From assembly GCF_029350975.1 (NCBI RefSeq), contig NZ_JARKMR010000002.1:558001-622000 (forward strand): a DNA stretch of 64,000 nt. Reading direction: 5' to 3'. Position 1 is the stretch's first letter, and every line of letters starts with the position of its first letter. The notes below the pieces were generated by a model that was not told the origin of the DNA, did no database searches, and was given only the letters and a program-made list of their open reading frames with translations. This DNA comes from Maribacter zhoushanensis. GTDB lineage: Bacteria > Bacteroidota > Bacteroidia > Flavobacteriales > Flavobacteriaceae. The position numbers were made by a program, and so were the translations under genes. Below are positions 52,297-61,217 of the stretch, piece by piece.

Positions 52297-52404
52297 AAAC
52301 TTCACCTACCAAAAACAGTACTTTCACAACTCTATAATATGAGATGTAAGTATAATGACTAGTTTAGTTATAGATAATTACAACTTACTATAAATAAAAT
52401 AGTT

Positions 52405-52734
52405 ATGACACGACGCCTTATAGATTACCGTAAATTAGACCACCAATTAGCTGCCCTTTTGATAGAAACATATCCTCATGGATATGGTGATGAAGACATC
52501 ATATCATTTAAAAACATCAAAGGAGATTTTGTAGAAGCTGTTGAAATTAAAACCAACGACACTTTATACCTAGTTAAAATAAGTAAAAGCCTTTCTAACT
52601 TCATAGCAAACTTTGAAGAGAACATTGAAAAAGAGCTAGAATCAAAAACTCCGGAAGAAGTTATGAATTCAGAAGATATGACCAAAGCTCTTTATCTTAA
52701 TTTTGAAACAGAAACCGAAGAGGAGCTCGATTAA
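52405..52734 (+). CDS. Small conserved hypothetical acidic protein, 109 aa
   Basis: A 109-residue soluble protein, MTRRLIDYRKLDHQLAALLIETYPHGYGDEDIISF. The C-terminal third is acidic (EKELESKTPEEVMNSEDMTKAL, ETETEEELD). No domain was recognised. I think close homologues occur across Flavobacteriaceae next to various genes. It overlaps the convergent DinB gene by 4 bases. Function unknown. Confidence 0.72.
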   Translation: MTRRLIDYRKLDHQLAALLIETYPHGYGDEDIISFKNIKGDFVEAVEIKTNDTLYLVKISKSLSNFIANFEENIEKELESKTPEEVMNSEDMTKALYLNFETETEEELD

Positions 52735-53252
52735 TTAAAATAACGCTCTTGCAGTATATTTTCGTGGTGTTTTTGATGTCCGCTAATTACTAAGCCCAAT
52801 GCAGCAACTGACCATGGAATACCACTGGCAGTTCCTACACGTCTAAGGTTTTCATCTTGCATTGCATCAAACAAACTTATTGATGCATCACGAACATTCA
52901 GGTATTCAGCTAAAATATCTTCTTTAGTACGTTGATTAGCTTTGCTCTCTAACACAAAGATATTATGATCAAAACCCGGTAAAGGGGTTTTATCATTTCT
53001 AGAAATTCTAAATGCTCTATACTGAAACACACGTTCAGTATCAATTATATGGACCAAAACTTCAGCAACTGTCCATTTTCCCTCTCCGTAGCTTAACAGA
53101 AGTTGTTCATCGGTTAAACCATGTACTAAGTCTTCTATACTTTTTCGACCCTTTAATAAAGCAGATTTCAGTTCTTCTTGCTCATCAAGAGTTTTTAAAT
53201 AAGTACTATAAAAAAATTGTAATTCGTCTTCTTGTAAATCTTTAACCCTCAT
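52731..53252 (-). CDS. DinB family protein
   Basis: A 173-residue four-helix-bundle DinB protein. The three candidate metal-ligand His are in EVLVHIIDTERVFQYRAF, FDHNIF and SGHQKHHENIL, in the usual helix positions. Typical activity would be thiol-dependent or none known. It overlaps the convergent acidic protein gene by 4 bases and lies 84 bases downstream of the Lrp/AsnC gene in the same direction; a terminator-like hairpin is between them. Confidence 0.88.
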   Translation of the reverse strand: MRVKDLQEDELQFFYSTYLKTLDEQEELKSALLKGRKSIEDLVHGLTDEQLLLSYGEGKWTVAEVLVHIIDTERVFQYRAFRISRNDKTPLPGFDHNIFVLESKANQRTKEDILAEYLNVRDASISLFDAMQDENLRRVGTASGIPWSVAALGLVISGHQKHHENILQERYFN

Positions 53253-53281
53253 TCTAAAAACTTAAATATTTTCAACTAAAA

Positions 53282-53310
53282 AAGCCCAATCATAAAATAT
53301 AACCGGGCTT
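53282..53310 (-). terminator. Probable terminator after the Lrp/AsnC gene
   Basis: A six-base stem AAGCCC (53282-53287) / GGGCTT (53305-53310) with a 17-base loop, followed on the minus strand by TTTTTT. Weaker than the others. Confidence 0.5.
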
Positions 53311-53336
53311 CTTTTAAGTTAGTTAATTAACTTTAT

Positions 53337-53816
53337 TTATAACTCATTGAAGATAGTATGCATCAAACGTTTTTTATCGTTGAAGCTTTCTTCTAATGAA
53401 ATCATTGTCTCTGTTCTGCTAATACCATCTATATCATCAATTTTAAAGATAATGTTTTTAGCATGTGTAGTATCTTTTGCTCTAATTTTACAGAAAATAT
53501 TGAATTTACCTGTAGTTATATGTGCAATGGTTACGTTAGGTATTTGATTTAAACGTTCCAAAACAAATTTCGTTTGGTGAGTTTTTTCAAGAAAAATACC
53601 AACGTAAGCAATAAAAGCATAACCTAGCTTTACATAATCTAAAGTAAGCGAAGAACCTTTTATGATTCCTGCTTCTTCCATTTTCTTTACTCTTACATGT
53701 ACCGTACCGGCAGATATAAGAAGTTTCTTTGCAATATCAGTAAAAGGAGTTCTGGTGTTGTCAATCAACATATCCAGAATTTGGTGGTCTATTTCGTCTA
53801 ATTTGACTTTACCCAT
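53337..53816 (-). CDS. Lrp/AsnC-family transcriptional regulator
   Basis: A 159-residue regulator: N-terminal HTH (about 5-60, DNTRTPFTDIAKKLLISAGTVHVRVKKMEEAGII) and C-terminal RAM/ligand-binding domain (about 70-145). These octameric proteins respond to amino acids and control their metabolism. Targets are not visible. Confidence 0.92.
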   Translation of the reverse strand: MGKVKLDEIDHQILDMLIDNTRTPFTDIAKKLLISAGTVHVRVKKMEEAGIIKGSSLTLDYVKLGYAFIAYVGIFLEKTHQTKFVLERLNQIPNVTIAHITTGKFNIFCKIRAKDTTHAKNIIFKIDDIDGISRTETMISLEESFNDKKRLMHTIFNEL

Positions 53817-53932
53817 AGTTGTACAATTTTTGCCAAAAATAAAAAATAATCACATTAAATTCATTGAAACTTCATTTTTTTTAATGAAACCGTAAACAAT
53901 TTCACTATTTCAAAGAAATTAAACAACAAAAA

Positions 53933-55036
53933 TCACACAAGTAGATTCAACAAGTCATTACTTTTTAGCCATTCAATATCTTTTTCATCATTGCAATTCA
54001 AGGTTTTATGACCAAATATCTCGACTGGTTCTTTTTCGAACGTATGTAAACTTGGTACAAACTTAAGCTGAGCATCATTTAACACCTCTTTGTATTGTAT
54101 AGCCACAATCTCGTCCTTTGTCAGTTTGTTCGCAGCAAAATCCGTATTAATAATTAAAATATCTACGTATTGTTTTCCATTTTCCGGTATAGCTTCATAG
54201 TCCGTTACCGTATATTCCTTAATTTGATTATACGTTATTGTTTGCAAAGCTTTTAACAATGCTTTAAAAATATACCCCCTAGTTATGTCTCTCTGATAAT
54301 CATCTTTAAAATGACCTGCTTCAAATAATATAGTTGGTGTTTTCTTCATTTGAAATGCGTCACCAACACAATTGGTATTGAATGCATCATCATATCTTCC
54401 AATCTGTCCAGAAATTTCTTCTTGTAACTTACTATTCATAGCAGCTATCAGTTGCATACTAATTTCACGTGAAGGTGAATTGTTGCGTTCTACATCAAAG
54501 GCCGGTGCCAAAAAAGAAACCGTTGCCGGTTTATTAGTATTGCCAACATTAAATATAGTTCTTTGATCATGTAGATTAAAACAAAAATCAGGTTTGAAAT
54601 CTTCATATACTCTTTTTAATACACGGCTTTCAGGTTGTGTTAGTTCTTGTGCATCTCTATTGAGGTCAATTCTATTTGCATTCACCCTGGTATACACACG
54701 AGCACCATCAGGATTAAGAATAGGAATTATTTTTATAGTACATGCCTGCAAAATTTCATTTACTTCTAAATTGTCATGTTTCAAATAATTCAATAAATCT
54801 ATTACAGCCTTAGTGGTTGTAGATTCATTACCATGCATTTGAGACCACATTAAAATACGCTGAGATCCATTTCCAAACTCAATACTTTTAATAGACTCAC
54901 TGCGTACAGATTTACCTTCTACCTTAATTTTAAAATCTTCGGGTAGCGCATTTAAAAATTCATTCAGGTGGTCGTAATTTATATATCTTCCAGAAATTTC
55001 TGAAACACATATTTTATTATAATTCAATTCCTTCAT
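53933..55036 (-). CDS. M14-family zinc carboxypeptidase-like protein
   Basis: From the ATG at 55036 (MKELNYNKICVSEISG; a further upstream start would add 32 unlikely residues), 367 residues. The zinc site is HGNE in WSQMHGNESTTTKAV (H-x2-E) plus His in CFNLHDQRTIF; substrate Asn-Arg in VNANRIDLNRDAQ; and the catalytic Glu in TILFEAGHFKDD. No signal peptide, so it is probably cytosolic. Peptide substrate unknown. It is divergent from an XRE regulator gene, and the 16-bp palindrome at 55079 lies 43 bases upstream of its ATG. Confidence 0.88.
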   Translation of the reverse strand: MKELNYNKICVSEISGRYINYDHLNEFLNALPEDFKIKVEGKSVRSESIKSIEFGNGSQRILMWSQMHGNESTTTKAVIDLLNYLKHDNLEVNEILQACTIKIIPILNPDGARVYTRVNANRIDLNRDAQELTQPESRVLKRVYEDFKPDFCFNLHDQRTIFNVGNTNKPATVSFLAPAFDVERNNSPSREISMQLIAAMNSKLQEEISGQIGRYDDAFNTNCVGDAFQMKKTPTILFEAGHFKDDYQRDITRGYIFKALLKALQTITYNQIKEYTVTDYEAIPENGKQYVDILIINTDFAANKLTKDEIVAIQYKEVLNDAQLKFVPSLHTFEKEPVEIFGHKTLNCNDEKDIEWLKSNDLLNLLV

Positions 55037-55078
55037 TATCAAACATCTTTTATAAAATACAAAAATACTACAGGCGTA

Positions 55079-55094
55079 GTTTACAATTGTAAAC
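55079..55094. promoter_or_regulatory. 16-bp perfect palindrome, putative operator
   Basis: GTTTACAATTGTAAAC is a perfect palindrome between divergent M14 peptidase and XRE genes. Related half-sites are at 55134-55148 (GTTTACAATTTTAAC) and 55289-55296 (TTGTAAAC, overlapping the XRE -7 box). An autoregulatory operator for the XRE protein is the simplest reading. Confidence 0.55.
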
Positions 55095-55133
55095 TTAGAT
55101 TTATTTAATAACGTAATACTATTACGGCTCATT

Positions 55134-55148
55134 GTTTACAATTTTAAC
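55134..55148. promoter_or_regulatory. Imperfect copy of the palindromic operator
   Basis: GTTTACAATTTTAAC has the same left half GTTTACAATT as the perfect palindrome at 55079, with a weaker right half. Confidence 0.4.
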
Positions 55149-55283
55149 AAATCACAGTGTAAATAAATTAGAATACTATTATTCAGTATTTTACAATTAA
55201 TAATTTAAAGTATATATTCAATATAAGTTTATAATAAATCAGCAATAAAAATAAGATTAACAATTCTGAATTAAAGAATAGAT

Positions 55284-55291
55284 TAACTTTG
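55284..55291 (+). promoter_or_regulatory. -7 promoter box directly before the XRE start codon
   Basis: TAACTTTG is an exact TAnnTTTG match ending five bases before the ATG at 55297. Transcription starting 5-7 bases downstream would make a leaderless or nearly leaderless mRNA. The half-site TTGTAAAC overlaps it, as for a repressor that blocks its own promoter. Confidence 0.5.
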
Positions 55292-55296
55292 TAAAC

Positions 55297-55653
55297 ATGC
55301 TTGACCCCACTTCTTTTCTTAAAAGATTAAAGACAATTTTAGCGCACAATGAACTTTCCTCTGCTGCGTTTGCAGATTTAATTGATGTACAACGATCTAG
55401 CATTTCTCACCTATTGAACGGAAGAAACAAACCTAGTTTAGAATTCATCATGAAGGTAAACGATGCTTTTCCCGAGGTTGATTTACAATGGCTATTATAC
55501 GGTAAGGGAAGCTATCCTAAAACCGAAACCACCCCTACTACCCAACCCAAAAAAACTAAAATAGAAAGAGGAGAAAATAGTAAAGACAGAAGCTTGGAAC
55601 GCATAATTATGTTTTACAGTGACGGAACTTTTAAAACATATACCGAGTTTTAA
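55297..55653 (+). CDS. XRE-type helix-turn-helix regulator
   Basis: A 118-residue protein with an N-terminal HTH_3/XRE domain (about 6-62). The recognition part is SSAAFADLIDVQRSSISHLLNGRNKPSLEFIMKV, and it ends in the motif DLQWLLYGKGSYP typical of this group. The C-terminal half (65-118) is Pro/Thr-rich then basic, ending IIMFYSDGTFKTYTEF. The start is ATG at 55297, five bases after a -7 box. Palindromic elements upstream suggest self-repression. Confidence 0.88.
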   Translation: MLDPTSFLKRLKTILAHNELSSAAFADLIDVQRSSISHLLNGRNKPSLEFIMKVNDAFPEVDLQWLLYGKGSYPKTETTPTTQPKKTKIERGENSKDRSLERIIMFYSDGTFKTYTEF

Positions 55654-55723
55654 AACCAACATAACATAGCACTATTCTTCTCTTTTTATAACTACTTCTT
55701 TCCTATTTTCTTTATTTTGCAGC

Positions 55724-56101
55724 ATGATGAAAAATATAATTTTTACCATGGCACTATGCCTAATTCTTGGGTCTTGTTATGAACCTGAACGTGATTGTGA
55801 AAAATACAAGACCGGCTCATTTAAGTTTACATATGAAGTTGGCGATATAACTAAAGAAGGAAGGTTTACAAGAACCGAAGATTACAGCGTAGACTATTAT
55901 GAAAACAAAATAGATAGCTCCACAGTACGCTGGTTCAATGATTGCGAATTCGTTTTACAAGATATTAATAGCAAAGTAGCCATACATTATAAAATTATAA
56001 GCACAACAGATTCTTCATACACCTTTCAATATAAAAGCGCAGTAAAAGACCCCAATAAAAAATTAATAGTTAAAACCGGAACCGCAATTAAAACCAACTA
56101 A
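55724..56101 (+). CDS. Hypothetical lipoprotein, 125 aa
   Basis: A 125-residue protein with a lipoprotein signal peptide (MMKNIIFTMALCLILGSC, lipobox Cys18). The mature part is beta-rich with two further Cys (ERDCEKYKTGSFKFTYEV, FNDCEFVLQDI), which may pair as a disulfide. No family recognised. It precedes terC by 2 bases, so the two are co-transcribed. Confidence 0.8.
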   Translation: MMKNIIFTMALCLILGSCYEPERDCEKYKTGSFKFTYEVGDITKEGRFTRTEDYSVDYYENKIDSSTVRWFNDCEFVLQDINSKVAIHYKIISTTDSSYTFQYKSAVKDPNKKLIVKTGTAIKTN

Positions 56102-56103
56102 CC

Positions 56104-56913
56104 ATGTTCGAAATTTTCTCTAATCCAGATGCCTGGATTGCACTACTTACCTTAACTTTTCTTGAAATTGTTTTAGGAATTGACAATATCATTTTTATCT
56201 CAATAGCAGCAGGTAAATTAGAGCCAGCACAACGAAAAAAAGCAACCAATATAGGTTTGGTACTGGCAATGGTCATGCGTATAATCTTATTATTTGGCAT
56301 AACCCTTCTCACTTCAATGAAAAAGCCATTTTGGGTATTTGATAGTGAATGGATTACCGGTGGAATAAGCGGACAAGGCATTATACTCTTTCTAGGCGGC
56401 TTATTCCTACTTTACAAGAGTACGAAGGAAATCCATGAAAAAGTTGAAGACAAAGGTCATGACGAACGCGAAGTGAAAAAAGCCAGGTCAACCTCATTGA
56501 CTAATGCTATACTTCAAATAACGGTAATCAACATTGTATTTTCATTTGACTCTATACTAACCGCAATAGGCATGACCAACGGAATTTCTCCCAACCCTAA
56601 CGATGCACTTGTATTGATGATAGTTGCAGTAGTAATCTCTGTTGTTATTATGATGTTATTCGCCAACCCTGTGGGTGAATTTGTTAACAGACATCCTTCT
56701 ATACAAATACTAGGTTTATCTTTCTTAATATTAATTGGCTTTATGTTAATTGCAGAATCAGCACATTTATGCCATTTAGTAGTATTTGGCAATGAAGTTG
56801 GCACCATACCAAAGGGCTATTTATACTTTTCAATAGCATTCTCCTTAATGGTAGAGTTCTTTGATTTACGAATGAAAAAGAACAAGAAACCCATTACAGA
56901 AACAGAGGACTAA
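56104..56913 (+). CDS. TerC-family integral membrane protein
   Basis: A 269-residue TerC-family protein with about seven membrane helices. The family signatures LTFLEIVLGIDNIIFIS (with the acidic Glu/Asp pair) and INIVFSFDSILTAIGMTNG are clear. Members export manganese or take part in tellurite resistance and in membrane protein metalation. A charged loop EKVEDKGHDEREVKKARS lies near residue 115-135. A terminator follows. It is co-transcribed with the upstream lipoprotein gene. Confidence 0.93.
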   Translation: MFEIFSNPDAWIALLTLTFLEIVLGIDNIIFISIAAGKLEPAQRKKATNIGLVLAMVMRIILLFGITLLTSMKKPFWVFDSEWITGGISGQGIILFLGGLFLLYKSTKEIHEKVEDKGHDEREVKKARSTSLTNAILQITVINIVFSFDSILTAIGMTNGISPNPNDALVLMIVAVVISVVIMMLFANPVGEFVNRHPSIQILGLSFLILIGFMLIAESAHLCHLVVFGNEVGTIPKGYLYFSIAFSLMVEFFDLRMKKNKKPITETED

Positions 56914-56934
56914 CACTCTAATATAATTTCAATA

Positions 56935-56970
56935 AAAAAACCGATCAAGCAAATGCTCAATCGGTTTTTT
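56935..56970 (+). terminator. Rho-independent terminator after terC
   Basis: Stem AAAAAACCGAT / ATCGGTTTTTT with a 2x2 internal mismatch and a further AGC/GCT, loop AAAT; a T run follows. Confidence 0.8.
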
Positions 56971-57027
56971 TTATTTGTAAAACTGATTTAAGATAACCTG
57001 AAATCAATTTTATACGATTAGACTAAT

Positions 57028-57984
57028 CTAATTAGGCCTATCAAAGGAAACACCCGGATTAGCCTCTTTTTGTTCTTTAAACAAGCGTTGTTGCTGTTTA
57101 ACCGTCATGGTACTACCATCATGACTCCACCCTGGAGGTCCAAATATATACATCAATTTATGACTTAATTTCGGTGACTTCTTAGTATCCGCCCAAATAT
57201 CCTTAAACTCGTGAGTAAGAATTACTATAGGGTTATTAGAGTTAGGAGCATGAATAACACCAAACTTTACATCAATGTCTTCATCATATTCTTTCCACGT
57301 ACCAAAGATTTTATCAAAGAAATTTAAGAATCCGCCGTGGTTTTTATCCAGATACTCCACATTTTGTGCGTGGTGCACTTGGTGCATGGTATGGGTATTA
57401 AATATTTTCTCAATGAATCCCATTTTAGGAACATACTGCGAATGCAATTGAAATTGCCAGAAAGACTCAATAGCTAAACAAACAACCACCATTTCCACAG
57501 GAAAGCCAATTATTGGCATCCAAACATAGAAAAAAGGCTTATAAAGTAACGTAAACCAACCATTACGGATAGCAGTACCTAAATTAAAGTTATCTGATGA
57601 ATGGTGAACAATATGAGCCGCCCATAAAATTCTAATCTCATGATTAGCCCTATGAAACCAATAGTAGGTAAAATCATCTGCCAATTGACAAAGCAACCAC
57701 ACATACCAAGCATAACCAAAAGACTCATAACCCATTATATTGGTTCTTACACCATCTACCATTGGGTTAAACAATTCGTAAGCATATTCAAAAAGAACTA
57801 CTAATAAAATTACTTTAAGCAAAGGACCAATAATTGCTGATCCAATTCCCATAACACTACTTGCTGCAAAATCCTTCCAGTCATAAAGATCATCATCTCC
57901 ATGAGTTTTGCTGTAGGTTAATTCTAATAAAATAAAGGCAATAAAAGCTGGTGCGCCATACACCAGGGGGTTAGTGAAATCCAT
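57028..57984 (-). CDS. Sterol desaturase / fatty acid hydroxylase family protein
   Basis: A 318-residue integral membrane di-iron enzyme with several membrane helices. The eight-His pattern is visible: HRANHE, HIVHHSSDN, HTMHQVHH. Family members hydroxylate or desaturate lipids, sterols or carotenoids, so the product could be a hydroxylated membrane lipid; the substrate is unknown. It is a single gene on the minus strand. Confidence 0.9.
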   Translation of the reverse strand: MDFTNPLVYGAPAFIAFILLELTYSKTHGDDDLYDWKDFAASSVMGIGSAIIGPLLKVILLVVLFEYAYELFNPMVDGVRTNIMGYESFGYAWYVWLLCQLADDFTYYWFHRANHEIRILWAAHIVHHSSDNFNLGTAIRNGWFTLLYKPFFYVWMPIIGFPVEMVVVCLAIESFWQFQLHSQYVPKMGFIEKIFNTHTMHQVHHAQNVEYLDKNHGGFLNFFDKIFGTWKEYDEDIDVKFGVIHAPNSNNPIVILTHEFKDIWADTKKSPKLSHKLMYIFGPPGWSHDGSTMTVKQQQRLFKEQKEANPGVSFDRPN

Positions 57985-58094
57985 TAAATAATTTATTTTT
58001 TGTAAAGGTAGTTATAAAAGCAATTATTCTTAGAATTTGTCTAATCTTAACATTCTATCTAGCGATAAGACTTCTCAATAATTAAACAGATTAT

Positions 58095-58523
58095 TTAGTT
58101 TTTATTTTTAAGTATAGCATTTTGTTCTTGCAAAAGTTTTTCCATACTAGAAAGTAAAGCGATGTTTTTAGGAGTTTCCACCTCTTTGTTTTCAGGGTCT
58201 TCAGACTTCTCTTTAAACCTATTTATAAATTTTACCATAACAAATATGGTAAACGCTATAATTCCAAAATCTATTAATGACTCAATAAGCTCTCCATAAC
58301 CAATTGCAACTTCTTCTACCGATTCTGAAGCTTCACGAAGAACCCATTTTTTATTCGACAGATTTACATCATCGGTCAATAATGAAAGTGGCGGCATTAT
58401 TATTGCTGAAACAATTGTACTTACCACCTTATTAAAAGCTGTACCTATAATGATACCTACAGCCAAATCTATCATATTGCCTTTTATGGCAAAATTCTTG
58501 AACTCTTGGAAAAATTTTTTCAT
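58095..58523 (-). CDS. mscL: Large-conductance mechanosensitive channel
   Basis: A 142-residue MscL, a pentameric channel that opens on membrane tension. TM1 contains IKGNMIDLAVGIIIGTAFNKVVSTIVSAIIMPPLSLL and TM2 YGELIESLIDFGIIAFTIFVMVKFINRF, with the family-typical C-terminal helix. It starts 8 bases after the parC stop in the same direction, so it is probably in the topoisomerase transcript or just downstream. Confidence 0.95.
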   Translation of the reverse strand: MKKFFQEFKNFAIKGNMIDLAVGIIIGTAFNKVVSTIVSAIIMPPLSLLTDDVNLSNKKWVLREASESVEEVAIGYGELIESLIDFGIIAFTIFVMVKFINRFKEKSEDPENKEVETPKNIALLSSMEKLLQEQNAILKNKN

Positions 58524-58531
58524 AATTAAGG

Positions 58532-61192
58532 TTAATCAAATAAAGTAAGCTCATCAGCAGAAGCACCATCTTCACCTTTAGACTTTTCGGTTTCCTCACC
58601 AGATGCAACAGACTCTTCATCTACGACTTCCATATTTTCTACCTCTTCAGGAACTTCTGGCTCGTAAGGCAAAGGGTCTAGAAGATTTATATTTTTAACC
58701 TTTTCTGTAATGAATTGATTACCTAAAGCTTTAATTCCTTTAATCGATATAAATCCTTCAACATCAACTGATTCATTTTCTTTTGCTTCCTTGCCTCTAG
58801 GTTTAGGAAATTCAATTTCAACCATTGGCTTCCAATCTGTAGAAACAAGTTCCAAATATGATTTTGGATGCTCAGAGATAAATAATTCTTCTTTATTTTC
58901 GTTTTCTATTAAAAACCTTTTAATATAAAACCGTTCTTTTTCACCTTCCCAGTAAATAGCCGAAATAGGCTTTTCAGGTATCCATTTCTCTAACACTATC
59001 ATGTCATCATCAAAATGAGAAGTCAGTACCGGCAAAAATGTTTTAGCTACCCCTTTTTGATTGATCACTAAAATTAAGTCATCACCTTTAAACTCGCCAA
59101 GCAACTCTCCTCTACCATCTACGTTCAATCTACGAACAACATCATCAAACCAAATTTTTCTAGGCTTAAGTGTAGACACTCCTTTTTCTTTTAACTCAAT
59201 TCTTTTAACAGAGTACTTGGTGACAATATTACCTTTAGAAGCCCTACCCTTAATTAGCACATCTGAAAAGTCAATATCCCATTTTAACTTCTTAATACTA
59301 CCCACCTGACGAAGTAAAACCGTTATAACTTCAGCCTCCCCATTAGGGTTAGCAGAGAAATATAATACTTGAGAGCCAGCCTTACCTGTTGTTAAATCAT
59401 ATTCTCTATCTCTAGTGATACTAGTTACATTAAAACGTTTAATGTACGTAGGACCTCCTTTTCCGTCCTTATAAACAAGGTTATACGTTGTACGTTTATC
59501 TTTCTTCTTAAATACCGCAACATGAATAATTCCCTTGCCAACAAATATCTTAGAATCTACCTTTGACACCATCATCTTACCAGAACTGGTTATCATGATA
59601 ATATCATCAATATCACTACAGTCGGTCACATATTCATCTTTCTTTAAAGAAGTACCAACAAATCCTTCTTCCCTATTTACATAAAGCTTTGTATTTCTGA
59701 TAGCAACCTTAGTTGCCTCTATGTCATCAAAAACACGAATTTCAGTTAATCGACCTCTATCTTTACCGTAAGTTTCCTTTAGGTTCTTGAAGTAGTTAAT
59801 AGCAAATTCAATAAGATTAGCCAAATGATGTTTTACCTCTGCAATACGCTCTTGCAAACTCTCTAGATGCTGCTGAGCTTTATCTAAATCGAATTTTGAT
59901 ATTCTTTTAATACGTATTTCCGTAAGTCTGGTAATATCTTCTACCGTTACGGCACGTTTCAAATGTTTTGTAAAAGGAGCCAAACCTTTATCTATAGCAG
60001 CAATAACACCTTCCCAAGTTTCCTCCTCTTCAATATCACGATAAATACGGTTTTCAATAAAAATACGCTCTAAAGAAGCAAAATGCCACTGCTCTTCAAG
60101 TTCTTTTAGCTGAATTTCTAGCTCTTGTTTCAATAAATCGACCGTAGAATCCGTAGATCTTCTAAGCATTTCGGTAACACCTATAAACAAAGGCTTGTTG
60201 TCTTCAATTATACAGCCAAGAGGAGAAATAGATGATTCACAAGACGTAAAAGCGTACAAAGCATCAATGGTTCTATCTGGCGAAATACCGGATGGAAGAT
60301 GTATCAATATCTCAACATCCGCTGCTGTATTATCTTCAATTTTTTTGATTTTAATCTTGCCCTTATCATTCGCTTTTAGAATAGAATCAATTAAACTACC
60401 AGTATTAGTGCCATAAGGTATCTCATTGATTACTAGAGTATTCTTATCTAATTGAGATATCTTTGCACGAACTCTAATTTTACCACCTCTGAGTCCGTCA
60501 TTATAATTGGTAACATCTATAATACCAGCAGTTGGGAAATCTGGATATATTTTGAATCGCTGTCCTTTTAAATGCTTTATGGAAGCATCAATAAGCTCTA
60601 CAAAGTTATGGGCAAGTACTTTTGTAGATAAACCAACGGCAATACCTTCAGCACCTTGAGCTAGCAATAAAGGAAACTTAACAGGCAGATTAACGGGCTC
60701 TTTCTTTCTTCCGTCATAAGAAGATTGCCACTCCGTAATTTTAGGACTAAAAATAACTTCTAACGCAAACTTAGAAAGCCTAGCCTCAATATATCTTGAA
60801 GCAGCAGCCCTATCACCTGTTAGAATGTTACCCCAGTTCCCTTGAGTATCTATCAACAGGTCTTTTTGTCCAATTTGCACCATTGCATCCGCTATACTAG
60901 CATCACCATGAGGGTGATATTGCATGGTATGACCAACTACATTAGCCACTTTATTGTAACGACCATCATCTAGCTCCTTTAGAGAATGCATAATACGGCG
61001 TTGCACAGGTTTAAACCCATCTTCTATTGCAGGTACCGCTCGCTCTAAAATTACATAAGATGCATAATCCAAGAACCAATCTTTATACATGCCAGAAACT
61101 CTGGTCAGTGCTTCAGAGGAATCTGAATGCTCATTATTCTCTTCAGAAAGGTTTTCGTTTATTTCTTCGTTCAAATCGTCATTTTCTCCCAT
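58532..61192 (-). CDS. parC: DNA topoisomerase IV subunit A
   Basis: An 886-residue type IIA topoisomerase A subunit. The catalytic Tyr is in AAASRYIEARLS (near residue 140), the QGNWGNILTGD start of the breakage-reunion domain is typical, and the C-terminal beta-pinwheel (about 500-800) is followed by an acidic tail. The short and acidic C-terminal extension fits ParC rather than GyrA, but gyrase and topo IV are hard to separate without a full-genome view. It follows parE by 25 bases. Confidence 0.93.
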   Translation of the reverse strand: MGENDDLNEEINENLSEENNEHSDSSEALTRVSGMYKDWFLDYASYVILERAVPAIEDGFKPVQRRIMHSLKELDDGRYNKVANVVGHTMQYHPHGDASIADAMVQIGQKDLLIDTQGNWGNILTGDRAAASRYIEARLSKFALEVIFSPKITEWQSSYDGRKKEPVNLPVKFPLLLAQGAEGIAVGLSTKVLAHNFVELIDASIKHLKGQRFKIYPDFPTAGIIDVTNYNDGLRGGKIRVRAKISQLDKNTLVINEIPYGTNTGSLIDSILKANDKGKIKIKKIEDNTAADVEILIHLPSGISPDRTIDALYAFTSCESSISPLGCIIEDNKPLFIGVTEMLRRSTDSTVDLLKQELEIQLKELEEQWHFASLERIFIENRIYRDIEEEETWEGVIAAIDKGLAPFTKHLKRAVTVEDITRLTEIRIKRISKFDLDKAQQHLESLQERIAEVKHHLANLIEFAINYFKNLKETYGKDRGRLTEIRVFDDIEATKVAIRNTKLYVNREEGFVGTSLKKDEYVTDCSDIDDIIMITSSGKMMVSKVDSKIFVGKGIIHVAVFKKKDKRTTYNLVYKDGKGGPTYIKRFNVTSITRDREYDLTTGKAGSQVLYFSANPNGEAEVITVLLRQVGSIKKLKWDIDFSDVLIKGRASKGNIVTKYSVKRIELKEKGVSTLKPRKIWFDDVVRRLNVDGRGELLGEFKGDDLILVINQKGVAKTFLPVLTSHFDDDMIVLEKWIPEKPISAIYWEGEKERFYIKRFLIENENKEELFISEHPKSYLELVSTDWKPMVEIEFPKPRGKEAKENESVDVEGFISIKGIKALGNQFITEKVKNINLLDPLPYEPEVPEEVENMEVVDEESVASGEETEKSKGEDGASADELTLFD

Positions 61193-61217
61193 TCAGAAGC
61201 AATCGTATTAATCTAGT

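Noticed and set aside
52405-52734. Antitoxin or regulator
   Set aside because: It is small and acidic but has no toxin-like neighbour and no DNA-binding motif.
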